Source of the DNA: Ornithinibacillus bavariensis
Lineage (GTDB): Bacteria > Bacillota > Bacilli > Bacillales > Amphibacillaceae
DNA: 64,000 bases
NCBI RefSeq assembly: GCF_050433565.1
Contig: NZ_JBNPWZ010000002.1
Location: 62,001 to 126,000, forward strand
Direction: 5' to 3'
In this document: in pieces, positions 43,553 through 52,773 of the stretch
Layout of the letters: each line of letters opens with the position of its first letter
Numbering within the stretch: position 1 is the first letter of the stretch
The notes under the pieces: generated by a model
Databases searched by the model: none
Seen by the model: the letters and a program-made list of their open reading frames with translations, nothing else
Told to the model about the DNA's origin: nothing
Position numbers and translations under genes: made by a program

Positions 43553-45058
43553 GTGGACAATTATTATTTAATGTATGTGAATGGTGAATTTCGTGATACA
43601 TCCTCAGGAGAAAAAATTACTGTACTGAATCCAGCAACGGAAGAGGTAGTAGGTAGCTGTGTAAAAGCAACGAAAGAAGAAGCGGAAGAAGCAATACAAC
43701 ATGCACGAATAGCTTTTGACAATGGGTCTTGGAGTGGACTTAAGGCTTCTCAGAGAGCTTCCTATTTATATCAAATTGCCGATAAGCTGGAGGAACGAAT
43801 AGATGCCTTGACTAAGCTACATGTACAGGAGTCAGGCTCTACTATTATAAAAGCAAAAGGAGAGATTCATTCTTCCGTCCGTACGATTCGTCATTTTGCA
43901 AAACTATGTCAAACGGATTATCATTATGAAGCAATTACTCCGAATGAGGAAGCAATTAGTTTTAGCTATAATTTTATAGAACGAGAACCGATTGGCGTTT
44001 GTGCTGGAATTGTTCCCTGGAACTTCCCGTTTAGTCTTGCCATTTGGAAGATTGCTCCAGCACTAGCAACTGGGAATACCATAATTGTAAAGCCAGCTAG
44101 TGAAACACCTTTAACAATGCTTGAGTTAGCTAAAATTGTAGACGAAGTTGGATTGCCAAAGGGTGTATTAAACATTATTCCAGGGTCAGGTGCAGTAATT
44201 GGTGAAACCTTAGCCGAACATCCACAAATCGATAAGATTGCATTTACTGGTTCAACGGTTGTTGGTAAACGAGTGATGGAACTTGCTTCCACCAATGTGA
44301 AAATTGTGACATTGGAATTAGGAGGAAAATCAGCAAATATTATTTTAGACGATGCTAATTTAGAAGTAGCAATAGATGGAGCACTATTTGGTACGTTTTA
44401 CCATAGTGGACAGGTATGTGAATCTGGGACAAGGCTGCTTGTACAGGAGAGTATCTATGATGAAGTAATCAATAAACTAGTTGAACGCGCTAAAATGATA
44501 AAAGTAGGTGATCCATTCCAGCCGCAGTCAGGGATGGGACCAGTTATCTCTAGAAAACAACGTGATCAAATTGAAGAATATATTCGCATTGGTAAAGAGG
44601 AGGGGGCAAGACTCGTCCTAGGTGGTGAAAGGCCGACCGGTAGTATATTCGAAAAAGGATTCTGGATTATGCCAACTATTTTTGCTGATGTTAAAAATGA
44701 TATGCGAATAGCACAGGAAGAAATATTTGGTCCTGTATTATCGGTAATCAAATTCAAAACAGATGATGAAGCAGTTCAAATTGCTAACGATACGATTTAT
44801 GGATTAGCTGGTGGTGTCTGGTCGAAAAATAATAAGAGGGCCGTAAGTGTTGCAAAACGAATGAGAACTGGTACGGTATGGATAAATGCATATCATCTAT
44901 TAGCAGACACTGCACCATTTGGAGGCTATAAACAGAGTGGGATAGGGAGAGAATTAGGTATTCAGGGCCTGCTAGCCTATACCCAAACAAAACATATCCA
45001 TGTTGATCTGGATCAAAGTACATCGAGATATAAGATTCTCCTCCCGGAAAAAGAATGA
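43553..45058 (+). CDS. NAD(P)-dependent aldehyde dehydrogenase
   Basis: 501 aa, standard length. General base Glu255 in LELGGKSANI and nucleophile Cys289 in HSGQVCESG are present, as are PWNFPFSLAIWKIAPALATGNT and FTGSTVVGK for NAD binding. The C-terminus has PFGGYKQSGIGRELG. It oxidises aldehydes to acids; betaine-aldehyde-like members are similar, but no choline genes are adjacent. GTG start behind AAGGGA. Ends at a palindromic terminator shared with the SDR gene. Confidence 0.92.
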   Translation: MDNYYLMYVNGEFRDTSSGEKITVLNPATEEVVGSCVKATKEEAEEAIQHARIAFDNGSWSGLKASQRASYLYQIADKLEERIDALTKLHVQESGSTIIKAKGEIHSSVRTIRHFAKLCQTDYHYEAITPNEEAISFSYNFIEREPIGVCAGIVPWNFPFSLAIWKIAPALATGNTIIVKPASETPLTMLELAKIVDEVGLPKGVLNIIPGSGAVIGETLAEHPQIDKIAFTGSTVVGKRVMELASTNVKIVTLELGGKSANIILDDANLEVAIDGALFGTFYHSGQVCESGTRLLVQESIYDEVINKLVERAKMIKVGDPFQPQSGMGPVISRKQRDQIEEYIRIGKEEGARLVLGGERPTGSIFEKGFWIMPTIFADVKNDMRIAQEEIFGPVLSVIKFKTDDEAVQIANDTIYGLAGGVWSKNNKRAVSVAKRMRTGTVWINAYHLLADTAPFGGYKQSGIGRELGIQGLLAYTQTKHIHVDLDQSTSRYKILLPEKE

Positions 45059-45069
45059 AGCAGCATATG

Positions 45070-45107
45070 ATTAACCCCGAATCACGGTAAGGTGGTTCGG
45101 GGTTAAT
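45070..45107. terminator. Bidirectional terminator, ALDH and SDR
   Basis: Perfect 12-bp arms 45070-45081 and 45096-45107 (ATTAACCCCGAA and complement); no long T run. Confidence 0.7.
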
Positions 45108-45129
45108 TAATTAGACAAAACCTATCTTG

Positions 45130-45864
45130 TTATTGAGCTGTTAAACCACCATCAATAACAAATTCTGAACCAGTGCTATAACTTGATTCATCAGATGCAA
45201 GATATAAGACCAAGTTTGAAACTTCCTCTGGTTTAGCCACTCTTCCTGCTGGAATATGTTTGGCAAATTCTTTAATAATATCCTTAGAATCTGCTTGGGA
45301 TATCATAGGTGTTTCAATCACTCCAGGGTGAACGGAGTTAACACGAATACCATTATGAGCTAAGTTTAGTGCAGCGGCCTTTGTCATACCTCTAACAGCA
45401 AACTTCGTATCTGTGTAGCCAATAGCTCCACCGACTAGTCCATTTATAGAAGAAATATTCACAATGGAACCTCCATTAGCTTTTTTCATAGATGGTAGGA
45501 CAGCTTTCATCCCTAAGAAAACAGAAATCTGGTTGATATCAACGATCCTCCTATATTCTTCTTCTGTTATCTCCTCAATGGATTTATTCATACTAATTCC
45601 TGCATTATTTACCAATATATTTACTGGCCCAAATTCCTTTTCGGTTTGGGAAACAACTTCCTCCCAATTTGCTGCTTTTGTTACATCTAGTTTTGCAAAT
45701 TTAGCATTTTCACCAAGCTCTCTTGCTAATGCCTGTCCATCTTCCTCTAATATATCTGCTATCATAACTTTTGCACCTTCATTAATAAATAGTCGTGCAT
45801 GAGAGGCACCCATTCCACGAGCTGCGCCAGTAATAATTGCGATTTTTCCATTTAATCTTGTCAT
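45130..45864 (-). CDS. Short-chain dehydrogenase/reductase
   Basis: 244 aa. TGAARGMG at residues 11-18, NNAG near 87, catalytic Ser in ISSINGL, then YTDTKFA giving Tyr and Lys of the YxxxK motif. VMIADILEED shows an NAD-type acidic residue. Resembles 3-alpha/20-beta-hydroxysteroid dehydrogenase-type SDRs. ATG behind AAGGAG. Follows the MarR gene by 19 bp on the same strand and is probably its regulated partner. Confidence 0.9.
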   Translation of the reverse strand: MTRLNGKIAIITGAARGMGASHARLFINEGAKVMIADILEEDGQALARELGENAKFAKLDVTKAANWEEVVSQTEKEFGPVNILVNNAGISMNKSIEEITEEEYRRIVDINQISVFLGMKAVLPSMKKANGGSIVNISSINGLVGGAIGYTDTKFAVRGMTKAAALNLAHNGIRVNSVHPGVIETPMISQADSKDIIKEFAKHIPAGRVAKPEEVSNLVLYLASDESSYSTGSEFVIDGGLTAQ

Positions 45865-45883
45865 TTAAGGTTCTCCTTGTTAG

Positions 45884-46330
45884 TTAAAATTTGTTTTTGT
45901 TTTTTCTTGCTTGAATTCCTTTCATTAGCTTTTCTTGAATGTTCAAATATTGCTCGATTTCCTCTTCAGAAAGAACTTCAAAAAGCTCAATAAATACTTT
46001 TTTGCCAATAGCCTGTGCTTCTTTTAATGCCTTAGATCCTTTCGTCGTAATTTCTAATTGGACAGCACGTTTGTCGGATTCATCATAGGTCTTCTCTATC
46101 AACTCTAGATGAACTAATTTCGTTGCAATATGTGTCATAGCACCTTTTGTGTAGCCAATTGTGTCTGCCAACTCCACTTGCTTTTGTGGGCCTTTCGTCT
46201 GCAATTCTGCTAATACGAGGATAGGAGATATTCCTAAAGGATAGTGGAATTCCTTTGTAAATTGAATAATATTTTCATTATTCATTTGTTCAATAGCATG
46301 AATTAATTTAAAGATATTCGTTTGTTTCAA
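45884..46330 (-). CDS. MarR family transcriptional regulator
   Basis: 148 aa. Winged helix KQVELADTIGYTKGAMTHIATKLVHLELIEKTYDESDKRAVQLEITTKG, with the DxRxxxxxLT-type wing (DKRAVQLEIT). TTG start with AAAGGAG 6-8 bases upstream. Heads a two-gene operon with the SDR. Two AAACTA palindromes 160-200 bp upstream are candidate binding sites. Confidence 0.9.
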   Translation of the reverse strand: MKQTNIFKLIHAIEQMNNENIIQFTKEFHYPLGISPILVLAELQTKGPQKQVELADTIGYTKGAMTHIATKLVHLELIEKTYDESDKRAVQLEITTKGSKALKEAQAIGKKVFIELFEVLSEEEIEQYLNIQEKLMKGIQARKNKNKF

Positions 46331-46485
46331 CTTATTACTCCTTTAATGGTTATTGACATTCTTCTTATAACAATCGTACCAATAACATATTCTTCACGTT
46401 GACAAGGCAACAACCAATTTTAACAGTAATAATTAACTACTTTATCCTGTAAATAATCCAGAAGCTGTCATCTCCTTGAAAATGG

Positions 46486-46529
46486 TTTAGTTTTAAACTA
46501 AATACACTAATAGTTTAACACTAAACTAT
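46486..46529. promoter_or_regulatory. Two related palindromes, candidate MarR operators
   Basis: TTTAGTTT-T-AAACTAAA (46486-46502) and ATAGTTTA-ACAC-TAAACTAT (46510-46529) share AGTTT/AAACT half sites, with centres about 25 bp apart. They lie in the 308-bp spacer between the MarR gene and the Ca2+/H+ antiporter; nothing else is obvious in that gap. Confidence 0.5.
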
Positions 46530-46638
46530 ATTTTTTGGAAGTAGCACCATTAGTAATGGTTGGTTAACTATCGATATAAATTCGAGTGAATTGGGTAATA
46601 TATTGTTATTCAGGCACAAGAAGGTGGAGATAATGTTG

Positions 46639-47700
46639 ATGGATAAGATCTTTACTATTTCAGTTATTGTGGGTGTTCCTGTATCCCTGATCGGTGCGTT
46701 CCTAGAATGGCCATCCATACTTATGTTTATTATTTACTGTTTATCGATTATTGCTTTAGCTGGACTAATTGGAAGAGCTACAGAGAGCCTTGCAATTGTA
46801 ATGGGCCCAAGAATTGGCGGGTTACTTAATGCAACGTTTGGAAATGCAGTTGAATTAATTATTTCAATCTTCTCATTGAAAGCAGGGCTAGTGGGGATTG
46901 TTCTAGCGTCGTTAACTGGTTCGGTTATAGGTAACTTACTTTTAGTCGCAGGTCTTTCTTTTTTTGTGGGTGGTCTAAAATATAAACGGCAATCATTCAG
47001 TATTCATGAGGCTCGGCATAATGCAGGATTATTAATTTTTGCGGTGATTATTGCTTTTGTGGTTCCAGAAGTATTTTCAAGTGCTATGAATGAGCAAAAA
47101 ACGATGGGGCTAAGTATTGGGATTTCCATCATATTAATCGTGTTATATTTTGCCGCGCTCTTGTTTAAATTTGTAACGCATCGTGGGGTATATCAAAGTA
47201 ATGATAAAAGGGAGCAGGATGCACAAGTAGAGGAAGAACCTGAATGGGGGAGATTCAAGGCAATTATTGTACTAGCAGTTGCAACGATTGCGGTAGCATT
47301 TATTTCAGAGCATCTAGTTGGTACTTTCGATGATATTGGACAAGCCTTTGGGTGGTCTGAATTATTTATTGGTATCATTATTGTTGCTATTGTAGGAAAT
47401 GCTGCAGAACATGCTTCTGCAATCATAATGGCATTCAAAAATAAAATGGATGTCGCTATTGAAATTGCTATCGGTTCAACACTTCAAGTAGCGATGTTCG
47501 TGTTACCAATACTAGTATTACTCTCGTTATTATTTAGTACCACGATGCCACTGGTTTTTACTTGGCCAGAGCTAATAAGTATGGTGACAAGTGTACTATT
47601 AATCATCATGCTAACGATTGACGGTGACACTAACTGGTTTGAAGGTCTTATCTTACTCGCTGCTTATACAATAATGGGAATAGGATTTTATTTTATTTAA
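46639..47700 (+). CDS. Ca2+(cation)/H+ antiporter, CaCA family
   Basis: About 353 aa, 11 helices in two inverted halves. The duplicated alpha repeats are clear: NATFGNAVELIISIFSLKAG and GNAAEHASAIIMAFKNKMD, with the essential glutamates. Exports Ca2+ or Na+ in exchange for protons. ATG 46639 follows AAGGTGGAG by 10 bases; ATG 46633 is possible. Fits alkaline/saline physiology together with Mrp. Confidence 0.9.
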   Translation: MDKIFTISVIVGVPVSLIGAFLEWPSILMFIIYCLSIIALAGLIGRATESLAIVMGPRIGGLLNATFGNAVELIISIFSLKAGLVGIVLASLTGSVIGNLLLVAGLSFFVGGLKYKRQSFSIHEARHNAGLLIFAVIIAFVVPEVFSSAMNEQKTMGLSIGISIILIVLYFAALLFKFVTHRGVYQSNDKREQDAQVEEEPEWGRFKAIIVLAVATIAVAFISEHLVGTFDDIGQAFGWSELFIGIIIVAIVGNAAEHASAIIMAFKNKMDVAIEIAIGSTLQVAMFVLPILVLLSLLFSTTMPLVFTWPELISMVTSVLLIIMLTIDGDTNWFEGLILLAAYTIMGIGFYFI

Positions 47701-47724
47701 GTAAAAATATACTTGGATAAAACA

Positions 47725-47761
47725 CTTAAGAGGCATCCCTATAGTAGGGATGCCTCTTAAG
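47725..47761. terminator. Bidirectional terminator, antiporter and phnE
   Basis: Perfect 17-bp arms (47725-47741 and 47745-47761) with a 3-base loop, between convergent stop codons. Confidence 0.85.
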
Positions 47762-47798
47762 CTTTAGCGTCAAAATCGATGAAGTTAATTAAATATTA

Positions 47799-48605
47799 TT
47801 AACCACGAACTAGTTTTCCACGTAAATTGTTGGATAATAATTCAACAATAAGAATGAGAATTACTAAGCCAATTAAAATTGATCCAACTTCATTCCAACG
47901 ATAAGAATTCATCGCGAAAATTAGTGGGGCACCAATTCCTCCTGCACCTACTAAACCAAGTACAGAAGCCTCCCTAAGGTTCATATCAAATCGATATATA
48001 ATGGTTGATAAGAACATAGAGAATAGCTGTGGTACGATACCAAATCTTATTTTTTCAAATGTTGTACATCCGATAGAGGTCATCGATTCCAGAATGCTCG
48101 TGTCAAGATCCTCAATAGCATCGACAAATAACTTTGCTAACATCCCAATGGAAACTAATGCAATTGTTAGGACACCGGCAAAAGGACCAGGGCCAGTTAC
48201 CCGAATGAACATTAGTCCATATACAAGGGCAGGAACCGTTCGAATCATAATAAGCAATAGTCGTGTTACCCAAGCGACTGGAGATGGCACTACATTAGAT
48301 GCTGACAAAAACGCTAGCGGGATGGCTAGTATTGAACCAATAATAGTACCTAAAAAAGCGATTGCTATTGTTTCGACAAGTAAATATGGAACTCCCTGTG
48401 TTGTAAAGGTTAGCAATAAATCTAAATCAGGATGTACAATACCTGAAAGGATGCTAGTAGCAATCTTCCATCCGCTTTCCTCAACATTTTGCAAATTAAT
48501 TGCTGTAAAAGACCAAATAAACAATACCAATAATATTGTTGTAACAACAAGTAGATACCGTCTATTATTTGGTGATGCACTTAGCTGTTTTTCAATTGTA
48601 TCCAT
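47799..48605 (-). CDS. phnE: Phosphonate-type ABC permease, second PhnE
   Basis: 268 aa, six helices. EAA-type loop LESMTSIGCTTFEKIRFGIVPQ (about residues 165-195) contacts the ATPase; the C-terminal GLVGAGGIGAPLIFAMNSYRW is typical of PhnE. It lies 15 bp after the first PhnE gene, so a heterodimeric channel is likely. Part of a phosphonate, phosphite or phosphate-ester importer. Confidence 0.9.
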   Translation of the reverse strand: MDTIEKQLSASPNNRRYLLVVTTILLVLFIWSFTAINLQNVEESGWKIATSILSGIVHPDLDLLLTFTTQGVPYLLVETIAIAFLGTIIGSILAIPLAFLSASNVVPSPVAWVTRLLLIMIRTVPALVYGLMFIRVTGPGPFAGVLTIALVSIGMLAKLFVDAIEDLDTSILESMTSIGCTTFEKIRFGIVPQLFSMFLSTIIYRFDMNLREASVLGLVGAGGIGAPLIFAMNSYRWNEVGSILIGLVILILIVELLSNNLRGKLVRG

Positions 48606-48620
48606 AATATTGTTCCCCTT

Positions 48621-49436
48621 CTAGATTAACCTTTTTCTGAAGTGTTCACTGACTCTTTCAATAATAAATACTGTAATAACTAGTGTTAATAGAATCATTC
48701 CAACGCTTGCATAATCACGCCAGCCTAACCCTTCATTTAATAATAATCCAATTCCACCTGCGCCAACATATCCTAAAATAGCAGCATATCGAACATTTCC
48801 TTCGAAGCAGAACAAGGATGTGGATAAATAATTTGGCAAAACCTGTGGGAAAATTGCATAGCGGAAGGCTTGTATTCGATTCATACCGAGTGACTCCATT
48901 GCCTCAAATGCACCCATATTTACATTTTCAATTTGCTCATACAATAGCTTACCAACATATGCCACTGTAAAAATAAAAATTGCAACGGTACCAGCTAATG
49001 TTCCTAGACCAAAAACAAAAGTAGCAATTAATGCGGTTACTAGTGTTGGCATCGTTCTTAAAATACTCAAGAAAACTTTTGTAATCGCAACAACTATTTT
49101 GCTTTTCACAACATTAGTGGATGCGAGATATGCAATAGGAATTGCAACAATGGAACCTAGAACTGAACCAAGTAACGACATTTTAATTGTATCAAGTAGT
49201 GGTTTCCATATATGAGGCGTATAGTCCCATTTTGGTGGAATCATGTCTATAATAATAACGAAAAATTCATTCCACCGTTCAGCTAAAACGGATAAACTAA
49301 ATCCAGTAAATTTGATTGAAAAATAAGCCGCTATCAGAAGTAGGACTAAAATAACGGGGACACGGGATCTTTTTTCCAATACGACCTTACCATTCGGAAG
49401 GGCTATCTTTTTTGGAGGAAAAATTTTATCATACAT
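48621..49436 (-). CDS. phnE: Phosphonate-type ABC permease, first PhnE
   Basis: 271 aa. After a soluble start come six helices, with the EAA loop FEAMESLGMNRIQAFRYAIFPQVLP and GYVGAGGIGLLLNEGLGWRDYASVG. Spaced 5 bp from the PhnC gene and 15 bp from the second permease. Confidence 0.9.
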   Translation of the reverse strand: MYDKIFPPKKIALPNGKVVLEKRSRVPVILVLLLIAAYFSIKFTGFSLSVLAERWNEFFVIIIDMIPPKWDYTPHIWKPLLDTIKMSLLGSVLGSIVAIPIAYLASTNVVKSKIVVAITKVFLSILRTMPTLVTALIATFVFGLGTLAGTVAIFIFTVAYVGKLLYEQIENVNMGAFEAMESLGMNRIQAFRYAIFPQVLPNYLSTSLFCFEGNVRYAAILGYVGAGGIGLLLNEGLGWRDYASVGMILLTLVITVFIIERVSEHFRKRLI

Positions 49437-49441
49437 ATTTT

Positions 49442-50215
49442 CTATTCCCCTTTATCCTGTGACATAGTTTCCTTTTCTATTTGGCCTTTATAGATGTAAT
49501 CTAATACTTCTTCAGTTACTTCTGCTGATTTTCCGTCAAATACGACTTTTCCATCACGAACACCAATAATTCGATTAGCATATTCAAGTGCAATCTCGAC
49601 ATGGTGGATATTAATAATAACAGTAATGTTCATTTCTTCATTGATTCGTTTAAAATCATTCATTACTTGTTTTGCAGTTACAGGATCAAGGGAAGCAATC
49701 GGTTCATCTGCGAGAATAATATCAGGATTTTGGGCTAATGTACGTGCTAGTGCAACACGCTGCTGTTGGCCACCTGATAATTGATCAACGCGGACATATG
49801 CTTTATCAAGAATACCGACTTGATCTAAAGCAGTAAGTGCTTTCGTTTTATGCTCTTTGGAGAATACACCAGTTAATTTTCTCCAAAATGGTAGCTCAGG
49901 AACAAAGGAGACTAGTACATTTTTTAACACAGATGTTCTCGTAACAAGATTAAATGATTGGAATATCATTCCAATTCGCTTACGAAACTTACGAACTTCT
50001 TTTCCTCTTAAGGAGCTAACATCAATATCATCAACGATTAAGCTTCCACCAGTTATATCATGCATACGATTGATACAGCGGATTAATGTTGACTTACCTG
50101 CTCCAGAAAGACCAATAATAGCAACAAACTCTCCTTGGTCTATTTTTAAATTAATATCCTGTAGTGCTTTTACATTATTGCCATATGTTTTTTCAACATT
50201 GATAAATTCAATCAT
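49442..50215 (-). CDS. phnC: Phosphonate-type ABC importer ATPase
   Basis: 257 aa. Walker A GLSGAGKST, Q-loop MIFQSFNLVTR, signature LSGGQQQR, Walker B IILADEPIASLD and H-loop NIHHVEIA (the family often has His-His here). ATG behind GGAGA. Follows PhnD after 107 bp holding a hairpin. Confidence 0.92.
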   Translation of the reverse strand: MIEFINVEKTYGNNVKALQDINLKIDQGEFVAIIGLSGAGKSTLIRCINRMHDITGGSLIVDDIDVSSLRGKEVRKFRKRIGMIFQSFNLVTRTSVLKNVLVSFVPELPFWRKLTGVFSKEHKTKALTALDQVGILDKAYVRVDQLSGGQQQRVALARTLAQNPDIILADEPIASLDPVTAKQVMNDFKRINEEMNITVIINIHHVEIALEYANRIIGVRDGKVVFDGKSAEVTEEVLDYIYKGQIEKETMSQDKGE

Positions 50216-50240
50216 ATATGGTTCTCCAATCTTCTCAAAA

Positions 50241-50303
50241 ATGAGGATGTCTCATAGAGGTATCCCTCTAAACGGGAAGACCTTGCTATGAAACAACCTC
50301 ATT
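50241..50303 (-). terminator. Intercistronic hairpin between phnD and phnC
   Basis: On the minus strand, ATGAGG plus TCATAG pair with CTATGA plus CCTCAT (50286-50303 with 50241-50258, with bulges) and then TTTTTG. It may partially terminate so that the binding protein is made in excess of the membrane parts. Confidence 0.55.
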
Positions 50304-50322
50304 GGCTTCATTATTTAACAGA

Positions 50323-51372
50323 TTATTTTAGATTTCTAACAATTTCTTGTGCTTTTCTTTCATTATCATAATCAGAAGATTTTGCTTCTTGATAGCCTTC
50401 GTGATTATAGATGGAGATAACTTCTTTTCCTTCATCTGTTTGAGCAATATTCATAAATGCTTTTTGAATTGCTGCTTTTAGATCATCATCCATGATCTTG
50501 GAGTTTTTACTAACACTGATAGTATCGTTGTAAATTCCAGGTGTTACCCCAATAACATTTGTTTCATCCCAGATAGACTTTTCACGATTGAAGTCATTTT
50601 TCCATGCGTCTTCATTATCACGTCTAGCATCTGCATATGTTACTACAACATCAATTTGACCTGCAGCTAAGCGAGCAAATGCACTTCCATATGAATCGGA
50701 TTGAACTACTTTATCAAGGTCAGTAATCGTTTTATCATAATTATCACTTAACCAAATTGCTGGGTAAATATAGCCAGCTGGTGATGAAGATGACATTACA
50801 GCCCAATTAGCGCTATTTAAATCGTCCCAAGTTAGCTCTTCACCATTGTTTACTTTCTCAGCTAGCTCTTGTCCTTTTTTAGAAGGACCAGCAATTGCTA
50901 AAGCACGGTAGTAAGTAACCTGCTCATCTGAAGCTTCAGTTGGTTTATTATCATTCCAGTCCTTTGCATTATCAGAATCAATGCTTAATCCTGCACGAGT
51001 TGCTGTTAAGACAACTTCTGCACCATCATCATATAATACATAAGTACCACCAGGGATAAGGCCAATATCGATTGTTCCAGCAGAAAGTCCTTCTCCTACT
51101 GCCTCATAGTTTGTACCTACTGTAATATCTACATTCTTTACATCATAGCCTTGATTTTTAAGCTCTTCTTTTAGAAGTTCTTTTAAAGGCTCTGTTGCAG
51201 TAATAATTTCTTCAGGCTCTCTTGAGGGAACAAAACCAACGGATAATTTATCGATGACTTTGTTTCCGTTGTCGTCTGAATTCTTATCCTTTGAAGAATC
51301 ATCCGAACTTCCGCAAGCAGAAAGTACAGCAATAAACATAATGACCATTAAAGACAATAATATCTTTTTCAC
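50323..51372 (-). CDS. phnD: Phosphonate-type substrate-binding lipoprotein
   Basis: 349 aa. Lipoprotein signal MKKILLSLMVIMFIAVLSAC with lipobox LSAC. The PhnD fold is marked by VGFVPSREPEEI, GTIDIGLIPGGTYVLY and the ligand loop SSSSPAGY. GTG start behind AGGAGG at 10 bases. The promoter is TTGACG (51443-51448) and TATACA (51421-51426), 16-bp spacer. First gene of the importer. No phosphonate-degrading genes are nearby, so the ligand may be phosphonate, phosphite or inorganic phosphate. Confidence 0.9.
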   Translation of the reverse strand: MKKILLSLMVIMFIAVLSACGSSDDSSKDKNSDDNGNKVIDKLSVGFVPSREPEEIITATEPLKELLKEELKNQGYDVKNVDITVGTNYEAVGEGLSAGTIDIGLIPGGTYVLYDDGAEVVLTATRAGLSIDSDNAKDWNDNKPTEASDEQVTYYRALAIAGPSKKGQELAEKVNNGEELTWDDLNSANWAVMSSSSPAGYIYPAIWLSDNYDKTITDLDKVVQSDSYGSAFARLAAGQIDVVVTYADARRDNEDAWKNDFNREKSIWDETNVIGVTPGIYNDTISVSKNSKIMDDDLKAAIQKAFMNIAQTDEGKEVISIYNHEGYQEAKSSDYDNERKAQEIVRNLK

Positions 51373-51606
51373 GCTTTTTAATCCTCCTAAGATGTTTTAG
51401 TATGACACTAACTATTAAATTGTATAGATTAATATGTACAACCGTCAAGAAGTAAATGACATTTTCGTTAATTATTTTACAAATTGTTTTCTATTATGAC
51501 CTCTTTCTCAAATTTTTAAGCTATAGTACATAAAGTTCAAACTAGTAATAATTATATTGAAAAATAATTAAGTCTTGATGTACTGTGTGTAAAATGATTG
51601 TAAAGG

Positions 51607-51645
51607 GATCAATCCTCTCGTGCCTTTTACTCGAGAGGATTGATC
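51607..51645 (-). terminator. Terminator of the YeiH gene
   Basis: Perfect 14-bp arms (51607-51620, 51632-51645), 11-base loop; tail is only weakly T-rich. Confidence 0.75.
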
Positions 51646-51646
51646 G

Positions 51647-52663
51647 CTAAATAGTAAAGTACAACAAGATTGATAGTGCAACAGATGTAATGAGCATTGC
51701 AATTAGTGGCTTTAAAGCCTTTGAACGCAAATCTTTCAAATTCACATTGAGCCCTAGCCCTACCATGGCTGCCGTAAGTAACCAGGTTGTTATGGAAGAA
51801 ATTATATTCATGCTATCTTGAGAAACTGGAATGGAATGACCAAAAACGTAGCTTCCAAGAATACTTAATAGAATAAAACCGAATAGAAACCATGGAAATT
51901 CTATTTTGGCATCCTGTGTATCAGAATGTTTATTTTTTCTCTTCATCAAGAAGATAAAGATGAAGCATAGTGGAACTAAGAGAAATACACGTCCTAGCTT
52001 GGCAAGAAGTCCAATTGCTAGTGCGTTTTCGCCACCAGGTGCAGCAGCCAATGCAACATGGGCAACCTCATGTAAACTGCTACCGGACCAGACTCCATAC
52101 TGAATAGCATCCAATGGGAGAAATGGACGCAAAATAGTATACATAATGGCAAAAGCAGTTCCTACTAACGCAATAATTCCTACACTAATAGCAGTATCCT
52201 CATCCTTTGATTTTACAATTGGTGCAATGGATGCAATGGCTGCTGCACCACAGACACCTGTCCCAACTCCTAATAATAAGGAAATCATATAGTCTGCCTT
52301 TAAAAGCTTTGCTATCCAAATTGTTAAAAGGATTGCAAAAATGATAACCAAAGCATCTCTTATTAGAAGCCCGATTCCATCACTTAGAACAGTATTTATA
52401 TTAAGTTTAAGACCGTATAAAATTATAGCAGCACGTAATAAACGCTTGGATGAAAAAGCAATTCCTGATCGTAAAATTTCTGGATAACGAAAGATTTGTC
52501 GGTAAAGAACAGCAATAATGATTGCACATGCGAGCTGTCCAACCTGATTAAATCCTGGTACTAACGCTAATAAATATCCAAGTAGAGCAATCAAAAAAGT
52601 AAAGCAAACCCCCAGTGACCAAGTCATTAGGGGATATAATTTTTTACTAGTTGCTAGAGCCAT
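51647..52663 (-). CDS. YeiH-family putative sulfate exporter (UPF0324)
   Basis: 338 aa with 10-11 helices. Family motifs include LRAAIILYGLKLN, LLGVGTGVCGAAAIASIAPIVKSKDEDTAISVG and WSGSSLHEVAHVALAA. ATG follows GAGGTGAT. Divergent from a LysR gene across 110 bp, the usual partner arrangement. The export role comes from family annotation and is weakly proven. Confidence 0.88.
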   Translation of the reverse strand: MALATSKKLYPLMTWSLGVCFTFLIALLGYLLALVPGFNQVGQLACAIIIAVLYRQIFRYPEILRSGIAFSSKRLLRAAIILYGLKLNINTVLSDGIGLLIRDALVIIFAILLTIWIAKLLKADYMISLLLGVGTGVCGAAAIASIAPIVKSKDEDTAISVGIIALVGTAFAIMYTILRPFLPLDAIQYGVWSGSSLHEVAHVALAAAPGGENALAIGLLAKLGRVFLLVPLCFIFIFLMKRKNKHSDTQDAKIEFPWFLFGFILLSILGSYVFGHSIPVSQDSMNIISSITTWLLTAAMVGLGLNVNLKDLRSKALKPLIAMLITSVALSILLYFTI

Positions 52664-52773
52664 AATATCACCTCAATAATAAGTGTAATAAAATTACTTC
52701 TATAAGAGAAATAAATATAAGTTATAATAATCATAAGTAACCAATTATGAATGATAGTTGAGGTGTTAGTAAG

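Noticed and set aside
48001..48624. 207-codon plus-strand frame opposite phnE
   Set aside because: Antisense to a clear permease with family motifs; composition reflects the opposite strand.
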